Assembly: GCA_010084195.1 (NCBI GenBank)
Contig: RGPS01000010.1
Coordinates: forward strand, 1-59,768
Direction: 5' to 3'
Length of the DNA: 59,768 bases
Origin: Terriglobia bacterium
GTDB lineage: Bacteria > Acidobacteriota > Terriglobia > Bryobacterales > Bryobacteraceae
A program made the translations under genes and the position numbers. Shown one piece after another: positions 9,156-17,120 of the stretch. The notes beneath the pieces were generated by a model. The model was not told the DNA's origin and searched no databases. It saw only the letters and a list, made by a program, of their open reading frames with translations. How positions within the stretch are numbered: position 1 is the stretch's first letter; every line of letters begins with the position of its first letter.

Positions 9156-10274
9156 TTACTGAGAAAGCGCAGCGAGGAGCATGGCTTTGGCGAAACCGTA
9201 GTTGTAGATTTCACCGACGAAGCCACCGCCTCCGACCTTGCTGTATTGGCCGGGAATGCCGCGTTCCCGGTCTATGTCGATGGCTCGGGGGTGTTCGGGG
9301 AGAACGCTCCTGGAGTATTTCTGGCGGACCAGTTCCTTCATCACTTCCAGCATGTTGATCTGCCCTTCGTCGAGCCAGACTTCGGTGTAATCAGCGTAGG
9401 GCTTGCGGACGGTCACGTTGCGGAAGTGGACGTGGTTGATGACGTCGCGGGAGCCGAGGTACTTACAGACGGCGACAGGGTCTTCCCCGAGTTCTCGGGT
9501 AACCCCGCAGTCGAAAGTGATGCCGTTGTAGGGACTCTTTACGAGATCGAGATACCGCTTCCAGTTGGCGAGGCTGGCGAAGAGTTGTTGGGAACCACGG
9601 GAAACGGGCGCGGGCGGGTCGTTGGGGTGAAGCGCGAAGCGGACGTTGGCTTTTTGGGCTTCGGGGATGACGGCTTTGAGGAAATACTCAGCACGCTTAA
9701 AGAGGTCTTCGAGAGAGTGTGCACCTTCCTGTTCGGTGGGAGGCAGGTCCTTGACGCGCTCGTAGTTGAAACGAGTGAGACCGGAACCGGCGCGACCGAG
9801 TTCTTCTTCGTAGCCCTCAACCAGGCGGTGGGCATAGAAGTTGTATTCGATGCAGGGGAGACCAGCCTTGCCTGCCGCACGGGTGGACTGGATGATATTC
9901 TCGATTTCCCGGTCGCGATTGGGGCCTCCGCGGATGATGTCGTTCATACCGCCGATCATGGCGTTAACGACGGTCATGCCCTGGTCTTTGAGCGCAGTGA
10001 TGTTGCGGCGCAGAGCTTCTTCGGTCCACGGGCCGCCACCTCGCCCGCCACCGCCTCCGCCACCGATGACATGGAAGACTCCGACTTGCTGGAGGGCCCG
10101 GTTGGCAGCCGGGGTGGTGCCGGCATAGGCGCAGATTTTGGGGATGCCGGGACCCATGACGTTGAGGGGCCACGTGGTGGCTGCGGCGCGGGCCACTTCG
10201 GGAGCAAGGAGGGCGGAAGCTCCGGTCGCACCAGCGAGGTGCATCAGGTTTCTTCGGGAGAGTCGCTTAGACAT
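9156..10274 (-). CDS. TAT-exported mannonate dehydratase-like TIM barrel protein
   Basis: 372 aa. The N-terminus MSKRLSRRNLMHLAG is a twin-arginine signal. The body resembles the UxuA/xylose-isomerase-like superfamily: RFALHPNDPP, FDCGVTRELGEDP and NHVHFRNV match the metal- and substrate-binding strands of mannonate dehydratase (D-mannonate to 2-keto-3-deoxygluconate in hexuronate breakdown). A Gly-rich loop lies after FHVIGG near residue 70. Export is unusual for a uronate catabolic enzyme, so the true substrate may differ; acidobacteria have many exported sugar-isomerase-like proteins. It is followed downstream by the B3 lactamase gene after a 63-base gap. Confidence 0.8.
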   Translation of the reverse strand: MSKRLSRRNLMHLAGATGASALLAPEVARAAATTWPLNVMGPGIPKICAYAGTTPAANRALQQVGVFHVIGGGGGGGRGGGPWTEEALRRNITALKDQGMTVVNAMIGGMNDIIRGGPNRDREIENIIQSTRAAGKAGLPCIEYNFYAHRLVEGYEEELGRAGSGLTRFNYERVKDLPPTEQEGAHSLEDLFKRAEYFLKAVIPEAQKANVRFALHPNDPPAPVSRGSQQLFASLANWKRYLDLVKSPYNGITFDCGVTRELGEDPVAVCKYLGSRDVINHVHFRNVTVRKPYADYTEVWLDEGQINMLEVMKELVRQKYSRSVLPEHPRAIDIDRERGIPGQYSKVGGGGFVGEIYNYGFAKAMLLAALSQ

Positions 10275-10355
10275 GGGGAGAGAAGGTCCTCTGTAGCCTA
10301 TCGCATTCGGTTGGGTGCGGCGTCCGCCCTGTTTTGAGCAGCCTGATTGCGGAGG

Positions 10356-10724
10356 TTAGCGGACTTCAGGCATGAGGCCGAGGAGGTTGCCTTCGGTATC
10401 GCGGAAGAAGGCCATCCAGAGCTCGTGATCAGGCATTTTAGCGAGCATGTGGGGTTTGCCTTCCAGCGTGACTCCACGAGACTCGAGGTCCGCTGCCGTC
10501 GCATGAATATCAGCAGTTTTGTAGTAGAGGATGGAGCTATGGGTGGCAGCGTCCTGCTCGGGCCTGGAGAGCATGAGGCGGACACCTCCGATGTTGAAAA
10601 AAGCCAGGCCGGAGACTTCGAAGAGGAGTTGGAGGCCGAGCGTAGCGCGGTAGAAGGCGACGGCGCGGGGAACGTCCTGAACAGTGATGGCGACTTGCCC
10701 AAGGGTGGCGGATTCAAGAGCCAT
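10356..10724 (-). CDS. VOC/glyoxalase family protein
   Basis: 122 aa, the usual size of a single VOC unit with two beta-alpha-beta-beta-beta modules. It opens with LGQVAITVQDVPRAVAFYRATLGL, the standard start of a glyoxalase/bleomycin-resistance module, and closes with FRDTEGNLLGLM, which contains the usual glutamate of the second metal site. Cytoplasmic. The substrate cannot be told from sequence; family members include glyoxalase I-like, dioxygenase and antibiotic-binding proteins. It sits 21 bases downstream of the sugar kinase on the same strand and may share its transcript. Confidence 0.85.
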   Translation of the reverse strand: MALESATLGQVAITVQDVPRAVAFYRATLGLQLLFEVSGLAFFNIGGVRLMLSRPEQDAATHSSILYYKTADIHATAADLESRGVTLEGKPHMLAKMPDHELWMAFFRDTEGNLLGLMPEVR

Positions 10725-10745
10725 GAGGGCGAGTATATCGCGACT

Positions 10746-11705
10746 TCAGACCTTGATGCCAGCGACGGGGCCGGGGTTGAGGTGGAGTCCGGCGGACCTC
10801 CACGCCAGAATGAGGGCACCGACGGCAGGGCTATGTTCGGGCGGGGCGGCCTGGACACGTTCGTCGAGCTCTACGAGTTCACAGAAGCGTTGGCGGAGGA
10901 TTTGGCTGGCGAAAACGCCTCCGACCCAGGCCAGTCTGATGGGTTCGAGCACTTCGTCCGACCAGAGCTGTCGCCGGACCGCCGTCCCGAACATGGCCAG
11001 ACTTTGGGCTTCCCCCCGGAGGATGTCGAGGGCTACTGGGTCTCCCTGTTCCGCCAGGGTGCTGACTACCCTCGCCAGTTTGGCGACTTTTGCCCTGGGC
11101 CAGTCTGAGGTGTAGAAGGCATGCAGGAGTTGGTTCGCGTTTGCGGTGCCCGTTGCTTCGAGAAGTGCTGGTGTGAGGGCGGTTCGAGGCCCCCAGCCTT
11201 CGTGTTCGCGGAGGATGGCGCGCAGAGCCTGGCGGGCTATTCCGAAGCCACCGCCTTCGTCGCCGAAGATAAAGCCCCAGCCTCCGGCTCTGGCTGTCTC
11301 GCCCTGGGCGTTTTCTCCAAATGAGATGGACCCAGTTCCGGCGATGACGATGATGCCTGGTTTGCCTCCCGTGGCACCAGCGAGGGCAATTTGGCCGTCG
11401 TGGGTGACCTGAAGGTGATGGGCTTCGAGGAGTTCTTTCATGAGGCCAGACTTGTCGTCAGGCCCTCCGCTCATGCCGAGGCAGGCTGCTTCGAAGGAGG
11501 GTCGGTCGGGGTTGAGTCCAGCCTTTTCGGCGGCCTGGCCGAGGCATTCCCGCATCACCCTGAGGAATTTGGGGCGGCCTTCGGCGGCCCCGACATGGTT
11601 GCAGGGACCGGCGGTGGCCCAGCCGACGACCTCCCCGTGCTGATTGCCGATGACGGCAGTGGTAGAAGACTGGCCTCCGTCGACTCCGAGAAAGAATTGG
11701 CTCAT
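10746..11705 (-). CDS. BadF/BadG/BcrA/BcrD-type ATPase, probable N-acetylhexosamine kinase
   Basis: 319 aa of the ASKHA fold. Phosphate-1 loop GVDGGQSSTTAVIG lies at residues 6-19, the second phosphate motif is IVIAGTGSISFG, and the adenosine motif is WVGGVFAS near the C-terminus. This matches eukaryote-type N-acetylglucosamine kinases found in bacteria, which suggests salvage of amino sugars. The open frame extends to 11963, but the start is ATG 11705: it overlaps the stop of the upstream membrane glycosyltransferase as ATGA (11702-11705), a sign of translational coupling, and the family N-terminus begins exactly there (MSQFFLGVDGG). The sugar substrate is inferred. Confidence 0.85.
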   Translation of the reverse strand: MSQFFLGVDGGQSSTTAVIGNQHGEVVGWATAGPCNHVGAAEGRPKFLRVMRECLGQAAEKAGLNPDRPSFEAACLGMSGGPDDKSGLMKELLEAHHLQVTHDGQIALAGATGGKPGIIVIAGTGSISFGENAQGETARAGGWGFIFGDEGGGFGIARQALRAILREHEGWGPRTALTPALLEATGTANANQLLHAFYTSDWPRAKVAKLARVVSTLAEQGDPVALDILRGEAQSLAMFGTAVRRQLWSDEVLEPIRLAWVGGVFASQILRQRFCELVELDERVQAAPPEHSPAVGALILAWRSAGLHLNPGPVAGIKV

Positions 11706-13738
11706 TGAATCTGGTATAGCGCGTCGCCTGCTTTGGCGGCGGCGAGACGAAGTCCCCAGCGTGTAGGGTCGGCTTTCATGTCGGCGGCCTGGGGGGCGTT
11801 TCGTCCGATGAGAAGGTAGTCGATACCTCGGGATTTGATCGTTTGAGTGGCCTGACGGCGGAGGTCGGGGAGCGGGGGAAGTTCGAGCTTTTCCAGGGTG
11901 GTGTTGGGCGGGAAGATGAAATCGAGAAACATGCCGGGGCGGATGGGCTGCCACGACCGCCAACGGGTGGTGGGGTTGTTATCGAGGGCGAGGTGGACGT
12001 CCCAGGGAAAGGGGTTGGCGTTGGCGCGGAGAGGGCGGAGCTCCAGGGTCCCGGAGTAGAAGTGAGCTTCGCCGAGGCTCCAGATGTCGGTATCACTGGT
12101 GGCGGACTGGAAGACCCGGAGCGTGGAGACGGTGCGGGATGGAAAGGTGAAGCGCCAGTTCCAGGTGGGATGGAGATCTTCGCGGAGAGGGATATTGAGA
12201 GTGTCCTCGATGGCTTCACCTCGGGCGGAGTAGTAGTTCACCAGGACATTGGCTTTGATGTACGACTCGGCGAGGACATTGGTACTCCAGAGGGTTGCAG
12301 TTGGTGGGACGGTGCGGTTGATGAGGTCAGCGAGTTCGAATTCACCGGAGCGGGCGAGGAGCCAGGTGCGTTCGGGAATGAGGCCGAGAGCGGCCTGCCA
12401 TGGAACTGTAGTGACTTGCCAGCCCCCGGCGGGAGCCCTGTATTTGTCGATAACGCGGGGCCAGGCGAGGAAGGCTGCGGAGGCTACGAGAATTGCGGTG
12501 AGAGGGCGCCAGGAGGGTAACGCGAGGGCGATGGAGAGCGCTGCGAAGGGGAGGACCGGGAGGAGGAAGCGGGCACCGAGATTGGCCGGCCAGGGGAGCA
12601 GAAAACAGGCTGCGGCGAGGAGAATGTGGCGTCCTGGGCGGGTTTTGGCTGCGAGGAGGCCGAGGGGGGCGAGGAGGAAAAGGGGGCCGAGTTGGCCGCC
12701 GAGCTCGCCGGTTACGGTGAGCATCCACGGTAACGGGAGCAGACTGGGGAGATTGTAGGTATGGAAATAGGCCCGGTAGAAAGTCTCGAAAGTGAGGTGG
12801 ATGAAGGGGTTGGGGAAAACAGCGTTGAAAAGGGGAGAGACGGGATTGCCGGTAGTGAGCCAGTTCTTTGCGAGCCATGGCAGCGCGATGGCTGCGGCGG
12901 ACACGACCATGCCAGGTGTAACGCGGCGACGGACGACCGCAAGGGCATACAGGGACGCAGCAAAACCGGTGTATTTGATGGAAAAACAGAAGCCCGCGAG
13001 AAGCCCAATGGGGATGAGAAGGCGAGGGTTGGGGGTTTCGCGCCAGATTTCGAGCAGGTAAAAAAGGGCAAAAGCAGTGGCTGCCAAAGCGACGTCGTTG
13101 TAGGCGCTGGTGCCGTCAATGCCGGCTAGGGGGGAAAGGAATACAAGAGTTGCAGCGCCGACTCCTGCCCAGGGCTGGCCGATCCGGCGGGTGTATGTGA
13201 GCATCATCCAGGGGAGGACAAGAAGGGTAGCGCAGTGAACGGTAGCGGCGGCTGCGTGGCCGCCAAAGGCGAAGGCCGGGAGGAACAGCATCTCCAGGCC
13301 CTGCGGCATGTAGCCGTACATATTCGTGAGGCTGGAATCGAAGCCCTGGTGGCGAAGGTAGTGGGCGACAAGGCCAAGATGATAGGCCATCCCGTCGGGG
13401 CTCTTTTCGGGGGCAAGGCTGTTGGAGAGGTAGATGACAGCGTTGAAGGCGAAGGCTGTGCAGAACAACCACAGTGCCTGGCGCGGGAGGCTGGATAAGA
13501 CCGGACGGGAAATGGGGCGGAGGCACCACAGAAAGCCCAGGGGGAGCGCAAGGGCTAGCGGAGATGCCAGGCCGAGGGCGCAGAGCAGGAAGATGTACAG
13601 GCTGACGAGGACGGCGCCGGAAAAGGCCGAGAGGAGATCATGCTCTATGCTGTGGAGCCGGATGCCGAGTCGCTGAAAAAGACAGCGCCCGACGCCCCAG
13701 CATGCGGTAACAGTGGCGAGGGCAGCCAGGAGCTTCAT
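11702..13738 (-). CDS. GT-C family membrane glycosyltransferase (ArnT/GT39-like)
   Basis: 678 aa. Residues 1 to about 430 hold ten or more hydrophobic helices. The first large loop contains SPDGMAYHLGLVAHYLR, in the place where GT-C enzymes keep a catalytic acid and a conserved H/Y motif. The last 250 residues are a soluble, probably periplasmic domain with beta-rich segments. Such proteins transfer a sugar from a lipid-phosphate donor to glycans, lipids or proteins at the outer face of the inner membrane. Donor and acceptor are unknown. Its stop overlaps the start of the sugar kinase (ATGA), so the two are translationally coupled. Confidence 0.75.
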   Translation of the reverse strand: MKLLAALATVTACWGVGRCLFQRLGIRLHSIEHDLLSAFSGAVLVSLYIFLLCALGLASPLALALPLGFLWCLRPISRPVLSSLPRQALWLFCTAFAFNAVIYLSNSLAPEKSPDGMAYHLGLVAHYLRHQGFDSSLTNMYGYMPQGLEMLFLPAFAFGGHAAAATVHCATLLVLPWMMLTYTRRIGQPWAGVGAATLVFLSPLAGIDGTSAYNDVALAATAFALFYLLEIWRETPNPRLLIPIGLLAGFCFSIKYTGFAASLYALAVVRRRVTPGMVVSAAAIALPWLAKNWLTTGNPVSPLFNAVFPNPFIHLTFETFYRAYFHTYNLPSLLPLPWMLTVTGELGGQLGPLFLLAPLGLLAAKTRPGRHILLAAACFLLPWPANLGARFLLPVLPFAALSIALALPSWRPLTAILVASAAFLAWPRVIDKYRAPAGGWQVTTVPWQAALGLIPERTWLLARSGEFELADLINRTVPPTATLWSTNVLAESYIKANVLVNYYSARGEAIEDTLNIPLREDLHPTWNWRFTFPSRTVSTLRVFQSATSDTDIWSLGEAHFYSGTLELRPLRANANPFPWDVHLALDNNPTTRWRSWQPIRPGMFLDFIFPPNTTLEKLELPPLPDLRRQATQTIKSRGIDYLLIGRNAPQAADMKADPTRWGLRLAAAKAGDALYQIQ

Positions 13739-13756
13739 ACAGGGGTGGTGAGACGG

Positions 13757-14308
13757 CTATGCCCGAAAGGTGCGGCGTGCAGCCCTGCAGATGTTTTCGG
13801 AGAGATTATGTGCCGCCCAGGTGTCTTCGGTTGCCCAACGGACAAGGGGAGCTTCTTCCGTGGTTTCGATCCGGTCCGAGGCGGCCTGAAAGGCCCAGAG
13901 CAGGTCGTGGTGGAGGTGGTAAGGTTCGTTCGAACGGCGAGGAATGCCGTGCACATCAATACCGGCGAGGACGGAGTGGCTGATCTCACTCAACTGAACG
14001 CGCGTTTCCTCCATGGCTTCGCGGGCAGCCGCGTGGTGGAGCGAAAGATCATCAGGTTCGACATGCCCGCCGGGCAGGAGCCACCGATTCAGCCGGTGGT
14101 GGTACATCAGAAGCACGGCGCGCTCGGTGGGGTGGAGGACCAGTGCGGTACAGGTAATGTGGCCGGGAGTGAACTGGTGCCGTGAGAAGGGACTTTCGGA
14201 GTATTGCAGCAGCCCGGAGACGAGATCCTGACTCTTGGCGGCGAGATCGTCACCGTTGGGATGAAAGGCCGTGATTTCGCGGAGAGCGATTTCAACCGAG
14301 ATGATCAT
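13757..14308 (-). CDS. Nudix hydrolase
   Basis: 183 aa. The Nudix box starts at LLPGGHVEPDD and ends at AREAMEETRV. Compared with the consensus Gx5Ex7REUxEExGU it has one extra residue between the acidic position and the RE, and Arg in place of the last Gly; the RExxEE metal-binding core is intact. Family members cleave nucleoside diphosphates linked to another moiety and sanitise nucleotides. The start codon overlaps the stop of the upstream TPR gene (ATGA, 14305-14308), so the pair is co-translated. The substrate is not predictable. Confidence 0.85.
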   Translation of the reverse strand: MIISVEIALREITAFHPNGDDLAAKSQDLVSGLLQYSESPFSRHQFTPGHITCTALVLHPTERAVLLMYHHRLNRWLLPGGHVEPDDLSLHHAAAREAMEETRVQLSEISHSVLAGIDVHGIPRRSNEPYHLHHDLLWAFQAASDRIETTEEAPLVRWATEDTWAAHNLSENICRAARRTFRA

Positions 14309-14997
14309 TGCGCGGGAGTCTTGTCCAGTTGTTGTTTCGCCCAGCGGCGGTCTGGTTCCAGCTGGAGAGCTTTGGTGAAGGCCTCGCGGGCGGCTTTGTT
14401 TTGGTGCTGTTTGGCGAGAGCTACCCCCATCCAGAGATAGGCGTCGGCATTCTTTGGATCGAGAGCAAGCGCCTGTTTGTAGTCTTTGAGCGCATTGTCG
14501 GGACCGCCACCGAAATTGGCGGGGAGGTAGTAGTAGCCGACCCCGTGGGCAACATGAGCCATGGCGGATTTGGGGTCCATTTGGAGGGCTTTGTCGAGCG
14601 CGTTCTTGGCTTTACGGCCGTAGGCCAAGGCCCCCATGATGGGGTTGGCAGGGATGACCTGGCCGCAGAGGGTCCCGAGAATTCGGTAGTAATCGGCTAC
14701 CTTGCCGTTAATGGAGACGGCGCTCTCGGCGTCCCGGGCACCTGCTTCTGCGGCGCGCATCGAGCCGCCCTTGTCGCGGAGTTCGTAGGCAACCTCTGCG
14801 AGATAGGAGTAGGCCGAAGCCGCTGCGATCCACTTTTTGGCGTCGGAAGCCGACTTTTCGGCATCGGCATGGAGCGCTTGGGCACGAGCTTCCAAAGCCG
14901 GGCGATCCTGCGCATTGCGAAGTTTCTCAAGTTCACCGGAGGCAGCGAAAGCGACGGACGAAAAGACAACAGCAAGAATGAGGGCGTTTGCGTGCAC
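14305..14997 (-). CDS. TPR-repeat protein, probably exported
   Basis: About 230 aa. A hydrophobic stretch ending SSVAFAASG looks like a signal peptide. The mature part has helical repeats, and the last 80 residues fit two clear TPR units (DPKNADAYLWMGVALAKQ, KAAREAFTKALQLEPD). It probably serves as a periplasmic protein-protein scaffold. The frame is open to ATG 15072, but that would overlap the MFS gene by 68 bases. I prefer GTG 14997, seven bases after the MFS stop, although no clear ribosome site precedes it and the n-region then has no Lys or Arg. The upstream ATG remains possible. Confidence 0.75.
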   Translation of the reverse strand: MHANALILAVVFSSVAFAASGELEKLRNAQDRPALEARAQALHADAEKSASDAKKWIAAASAYSYLAEVAYELRDKGGSMRAAEAGARDAESAVSINGKVADYYRILGTLCGQVIPANPIMGALAYGRKAKNALDKALQMDPKSAMAHVAHGVGYYYLPANFGGGPDNALKDYKQALALDPKNADAYLWMGVALAKQHQNKAAREAFTKALQLEPDRRWAKQQLDKTPAQ

Positions 14998-15004
14998 AAG
15001 ACTA

Positions 15005-16210
15005 TTAGAGCGCGGCGACCTTGCGCTGAACAACCAGGAAATAGCCGCCGAGGGCAACGAGAAGAAGTCCATTCACTGCGAGGACGTGCGGGGCCCCGTA
15101 CATGGGTACAAGCCATCCCGTCAGAACACTGCCCATCGGCATGCCTCCGCGGAAAGCCACGTTATAGATGCTCATGACACGACCTCGCATGTCGTTTGGC
15201 GTATTGAGCTGAACGAGAGAACTGAACATGGCGAAGGCACAGAGCAGCACAGCCCCCGAGATGAAGAGCAGGATGCAGCTCAGGACCAGCACGTTCGACA
15301 GAGCAAAACCGGACATGCCAGCCCCGAGGGCTACCAGCATGATGAGAGCGAGCTTGCCCTTGTTGGCTATATTGCCCATGGCTGCAACGCTGAGGGCTCC
15401 CGTGATAGAACCGAGGCCGGAGGAGACAAGGAACAGCGTGTAGGTCATGGCGTCCTGATGAAAGACATCCTTGGCGAAAACCGGAAGGAAGGTAATCATG
15501 GGGACCGCGAGGGCCGTCATGCAAAAAGCAATTGCGATCAGAGTTTCCATCGCACCCTGGCTGCGAATGAAGCCGAAGCCCTTTTTCATGCTGGAGAGGA
15601 CGGTTTCAGCGGTAGCAGTGGGCTTGAAATTGATGTGGAGGCTAAGTAGCGAGAGGATAACAGCGACGAAAGAGAGGGAATTGAGAGCGAAGCACCAACC
15701 CGAGCCAACATACTTCATAGCGAGGCCGCCGATAACGGGGCCAATGACGCGGGCCAGGTTGAACTGGATGGAATTCAGGGCGATGGCGTTGGGCAAATCC
15801 TCTTTTTCCACGAGGCTGGGCACAAGCGCCGAGTAGGCAGGGCCGCCGAAGGCCTGGGCCGTCCCGACGATAAAAGATGACAGGAGGATCTCCCAGACCT
15901 GAATTTTCTGGGTGAAGATCAGGATCGCCAGGACGATGGACGAGGTCATCTGGATCAGCTGAGAAATAATCAGCAGGTGCCGACGGTCCATGCGGTCCGC
16001 AACGACGCCGCCGAAAAGTGAGAAGAGAAAGATCGGGATATCGCCAAGGAAGGCATCGACACCGAGCAGAAACGGAGATTGTGTAATCTCAAAGACCAAC
16101 CAGCTTTGGGCGACCTTCTGCATCCAGGTGCCGATGCTGGATGTACAGGCACCGACCCAGAGAAGCCTGAAATCGCGGTAGTGGAAGGCCTTAAAGACTC
16201 GTTGCAGCAC
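15005..16210 (-). CDS. MFS transporter (enterobactin-exporter/MFS_3-like)
   Basis: 401 aa with about twelve hydrophobic helices. The start FHYRDFRLLWVGACTSSIGTWMQKVAQSWLV is characteristic of the MFS_3/EntS-like drug or siderophore efflux group, and GGVVADRMDRR after helix 2 is MFS motif A. Likely an inner-membrane proton-coupled exporter of a small molecule; the substrate is unknown. First of a probable unit MFS-TPR-Nudix on the minus strand, with gaps of only a few bases. A small VOC protein gene ends 14 bases upstream. Confidence 0.88.
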   Translation of the reverse strand: MLQRVFKAFHYRDFRLLWVGACTSSIGTWMQKVAQSWLVFEITQSPFLLGVDAFLGDIPIFLFSLFGGVVADRMDRRHLLIISQLIQMTSSIVLAILIFTQKIQVWEILLSSFIVGTAQAFGGPAYSALVPSLVEKEDLPNAIALNSIQFNLARVIGPVIGGLAMKYVGSGWCFALNSLSFVAVILSLLSLHINFKPTATAETVLSSMKKGFGFIRSQGAMETLIAIAFCMTALAVPMITFLPVFAKDVFHQDAMTYTLFLVSSGLGSITGALSVAAMGNIANKGKLALIMLVALGAGMSGFALSNVLVLSCILLFISGAVLLCAFAMFSSLVQLNTPNDMRGRVMSIYNVAFRGGMPMGSVLTGWLVPMYGAPHVLAVNGLLLVALGGYFLVVQRKVAAL

Positions 16211-16224
16211 TCGGGATCCGAAAC

Positions 16225-16611
16225 CTACGGCAGGGGATGCGCGCGCTGAATGAGGTGAAGCAGGTTTCCGTCCAGATCATTGAAAAAGACGAGGCGATTG
16301 CCCTGAGCCTCGAACGGTTCCCCAACGAAGCGGACACCCTTAGCCTGGAGTGAGGCGTAGGCGGCATCGAAATCGTCATTGGCGATGGCGAGATGACGAA
16401 TGCCCCCGTCTTTGTTATTTGCGGTGGTCTGTGGAACGGCAAGAGGCCGATCAGCCGGGATGATTTCCAGCATGGAGCCATTTTCCGCCCGGACGAAGTA
16501 ATTGCCGGAGTAGGTGTAGTTGATCCGGAACTCGAGATGGTCCACATACCACTGGGCCAGCTTCTGAGGGTCGGGCGACGAGATCGCGGTGTGTTCGATT
16601 CCTTGGAACAT
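16225..16611 (-). CDS. VOC/glyoxalase family protein
   Basis: 128 aa single VOC unit. It starts MFQGIEHTAISSPDPQKLAQWYVDHLEF and ends with FFNDLDGNLLHLIQR, the usual second-module metal region. The open frame extends upstream to 16707, but the family N-terminus begins at ATG 16611, and the extra 32 residues are not VOC-like. It may be co-transcribed with the MFS gene 14 bases downstream. The substrate is unknown. This is the last ordinary gene before the virion gene cluster. Confidence 0.85.
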   Translation of the reverse strand: MFQGIEHTAISSPDPQKLAQWYVDHLEFRINYTYSGNYFVRAENGSMLEIIPADRPLAVPQTTANNKDGGIRHLAIANDDFDAAYASLQAKGVRFVGEPFEAQGNRLVFFNDLDGNLLHLIQRAHPLP

Positions 16612-16865
16612 AAGACTAGATTGTAGCGTGCCCCTTGAAATTGCGTGCCAGTGGCGCTGGAGGGCTCGCCGCAGGGGAGTGGCGCGGAAGCCATAAATTG
16701 CATTCACAATTTTTTCAAGAGTTTTTTCTGTTTAGAGTCAAAGACTTGCAGAGATTGCCACGGAATTTGATTCTGGCCCGCTGATACTTTTCAATCAGGG
16801 AAAGGCAAGCGCGACCGGTGCAGCGCGGGCTGAAGAGCGGAAAATCCAGCACCGGTGGAGGTCGC
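16612..16865. promoter_or_regulatory. leader region upstream of the virion gene cluster
   Basis: A 254-base gap that must hold the promoters for the VOC gene (leftward) and the virion cluster (rightward). It contains two TTTTTTC tracts about 5 bases apart near 16710-16730 and a perfect 8-base inverted repeat described separately. No convincing -35/-10 pair can be assigned. Confidence 0.35.
16814..16856. repeat. 8-bp perfect inverted repeat in the leader of the virion cluster
   Basis: ACCGGTGC (16814-16821) and GCACCGGT (16849-16856) are exact reverse complements separated by 27 bases. The second arm ends one base before the GGAGG ribosome site (16857-16861) of the first gene. It could be an operator for a dimeric regulator or an RNA hairpin that controls translation; chance is also possible. 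Confidence 0.5.
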
Positions 16866-17120
16866 GTGGGAAGGGTTAAGCGAGGGCGAAGTCGGGGGCG
16901 AGACAGGGAGTCGCTGAAGAGGTGGATCAAAGTGATTGACCAGCATCTGACGCGATATTTCGACGACTTGCCACGAGGAGAGGTCAAGCTTGCTGACTAT
17001 CTGAAGCTGGCCGACGTGAACTTGTTCAGTGCCAGGACTGGCAGAAAGAAAGTGGTCGTTCGATGGGTGAACTGCGACGAGAAGGAACAGCAAACGGAGA
17101 TGGAAGACGAGGCGAAATAG
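16866..17120 (+). CDS. small basic protein, candidate terminase small subunit
   Basis: 84 aa if it starts at GTG 16866, which has GGAGG four bases upstream; an earlier GTG at 16818 would give 100 aa. The N-terminus is very basic (VGRVKRGRSRGRDRESLKRW), followed by helical sequence (LTRYFDDLPRGEVKLADYLKLADV). No family was recognised. Its place directly before the large terminase, overlapping it by 58 bases, and its basic helical character fit a DNA-recognition small subunit, but this is inference from position. Confidence 0.5.
   Translation: MGRVKRGRSRGRDRESLKRWIKVIDQHLTRYFDDLPRGEVKLADYLKLADVNLFSARTGRKKVVVRWVNCDEKEQQTEMEDEAK

Noticed and set aside
9051-10337. 428-aa plus-strand frame
   Set aside because: Lies opposite the TAT mannonate-dehydratase-like gene, is Val/Gly/Asp-rich as expected for an antisense frame, and shows no motifs.
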